Position numbers and translations under genes: made by a program
Shown: piece after piece, positions 63,018-64,000 of the stretch
Layout of the letters: each line of letters starts with the position of its first letter
How positions within the stretch are numbered: position 1 is the first letter of the stretch
Assembly (NCBI RefSeq): GCF_005925345.1
Contig: NZ_SSHJ01000002.1
Coordinates: forward strand, 1 to 64,000
From: Pedobacter ureilyticus
Lineage (GTDB): Bacteria > Bacteroidota > Bacteroidia > Sphingobacteriales > Sphingobacteriaceae
Reading direction: 5' to 3'
Length of the DNA: 64,000 nt
The notes under the pieces: model-generated
Database searches by the model: none
Told to the model about the DNA's origin: nothing
What the model saw: only the letters and a program-made list of their open reading frames with translations

Positions 63018-64000
63018 ATGAGTTTTAGAATAGAACACGATACCATGGGCGAGGTACAAGTACCTGCCGACAAATATTGGGGAGCACAAACTGAACGCTC
63101 TAGAAACAATTTCAAAATTGGACCAGAGGCATCGATGCCTAAAGAAATTATCCACGCTTTTGGCTACCTAAAAAAGGCGGCTGCATTGGCGAATAACGAA
63201 TTAGGTGTACTTTCTAAAGATAAAACCGATTTAATAGCAAAGGCTTGCGACGAAGTAATTGCCGGAAAATTAGACGATCAATTTCCGTTGGTGATTTGGC
63301 AAACTGGCTCGGGTACGCAAAGTAACATGAACGGTAACGAGGTAATTGCTAACCGTGGCCACGTAATTGGTGGCGGTGATTTGTTAGACGAGAAAAAGTC
63401 GCTACACCCGAATGATGATGTGAACAAATCGCAATCGAGCAACGATACTTACCCAACTGCTATGCACATTGCTGCATACAAACAAGCGGTTGAGGTAACC
63501 ATCCCAGGTTTGCAAAAATTAAGAAACACGTTGGCTAGCAAAGCTGAAAGTTGGGGCGATATTGTAAAAACTGGTCGTACGCACTTTATGGATGCTACGC
63601 CTTTGACTTTGAAGCAAGAATTTTCTGGTTATGTACAGCAAATTGACAATGGCCTAAGAGCTATCAACAATGCTTTAGAGATGATCAAAGAATTGGCGCT
63701 TGGCGGTACTGCTGTAGGTACTGGTTTAAATACACCCGCAGGTTATGATGTGTTGGTGGCACAAAAAATTGCTGAATTAACAGGCTTGCCATTTGTAACT
63801 GCGCCTAATAAATTCGAGGCTTTGGCAGCTCACGATGCGATGGTGGAACTTTCTGGTGCTTACAAAAGAGTAGCGGTTTCGTTAATGAAAATTGCGAACG
63901 ATATCCGGATGTTAAGTTCTGGTCCACGTTGTGGCATTGGCGAAATCATCATTCCTGATAATGAGCCGGGCTCGTCAATTATGCCAGGCAAAGTAAACCC
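63018..64000 (+). CDS. fumC: Fumarate hydratase class II (partial, truncated by window end)
   Basis: First 327 residues of a protein of about 460. Begins [20 protein letters not shown], with [15 protein letters not shown], the substrate-binding [17 protein letters not shown], a [12 protein letters not shown] segment and the class II signature [11 protein letters not shown] at the cut edge. It hydrates fumarate to malate in the citric acid cycle. No stop codon before 64000; the C-terminal domain lies outside the window. Confidence 0.95.
   Translation, partial: MSFRIEHDTMGEVQVPADKYWGAQTERSRNNFKIGPEASMPKEIIHAFGYLKKAAALANNELGVLSKDKTDLIAKACDEVIAGKLDDQFPLVIWQTGSGTQSNMNGNEVIANRGHVIGGGDLLDEKKSLHPNDDVNKSQSSNDTYPTAMHIAAYKQAVEVTIPGLQKLRNTLASKAESWGDIVKTGRTHFMDATPLTLKQEFSGYVQQIDNGLRAINNALEMIKELALGGTAVGTGLNTPAGYDVLVAQKIAELTGLPFVTAPNKFEALAAHDAMVELSGAYKRVAVSLMKIANDIRMLSSGPRCGIGEIIIPDNEPGSSIMPGKVN

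Overview
The window comes from a member of the Bacteroidota, most likely Sphingobacteriaceae (Pedobacter or a close relative). The support is AT-rich DNA, TTTG / TANNTTTG promoter motifs, a DUF6600 protein, an IPExxxVDY protein, the YtxH/holin-like trio, and the style of the housekeeping proteins. It joins an accessory island (about 1-17.2 kb) to an ordinary chromosomal backbone (17.3-64 kb).

Island. Position 1 opens in an array of 24-bp-spaced repeats that looks like the end of an IS21-family element. Next come a small helix-turn-helix protein, a DUF488 protein, a small serine recombinase, a structured non-coding stretch and a membrane/OB-fold protein. The centre (3.7-16 kb) is a defence locus. 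A DUF4007 protein, a large P-loop ATPase and a PAPS-reductase-like sulfurtransferase overlap head to tail and match the sspB-sspC-sspD module of single-strand DNA phosphorothioation. No sspA is present. Directly downstream are a GIY-YIG nuclease-like protein and a DGQHR (DndB-like) protein. A second block holds a PLD-SF2 helicase, a 76-aa protein, an SMC/Rad50-like ATPase with a CxxC hook and a 174-aa protein. I read it as one modification module with two candidate restriction or effector modules. The island ends near the 3' end of a tRNA-Asp gene, a typical integration point.

Backbone. From 17.3 kb there is tRNA-Asp, prfA, a propeller-like secreted protein, lpxH, a ferredoxin reductase/ferredoxin pair, an OmpW-like protein, pdhB, a GNAT enzyme, an AddB/AddA-like recombination nuclease pair, queD, tcdA, tatD, a nucleoid-associated protein, a DUF6600 protein and an RsmI-like methylase. 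Then follow the YtxH/holin-like trio and a four-gene signalling operon (NtrC-type regulator, membrane PAS kinase, single receiver, receiver-PAS-kinase). The last of these lacks the phospho-accepting histidine.

The remaining backbone is an enoyl-CoA hydratase with a stand-alone B12-binding subunit, glnS, nadD, gmk, yicC, plsC, the acpP-fabF-rnc operon, pyk, a bestrophin-like channel, an RlmI-like methylase, csaA, tadA, a superoxide dismutase, a serine hydrolase lipoprotein and the start of fumC (cut by the window end). Intergenic gaps here carry several families of palindromic repeats, a gene remnant (LytTR) and a 398-bp stretch bounded by 30-bp inverted repeats.
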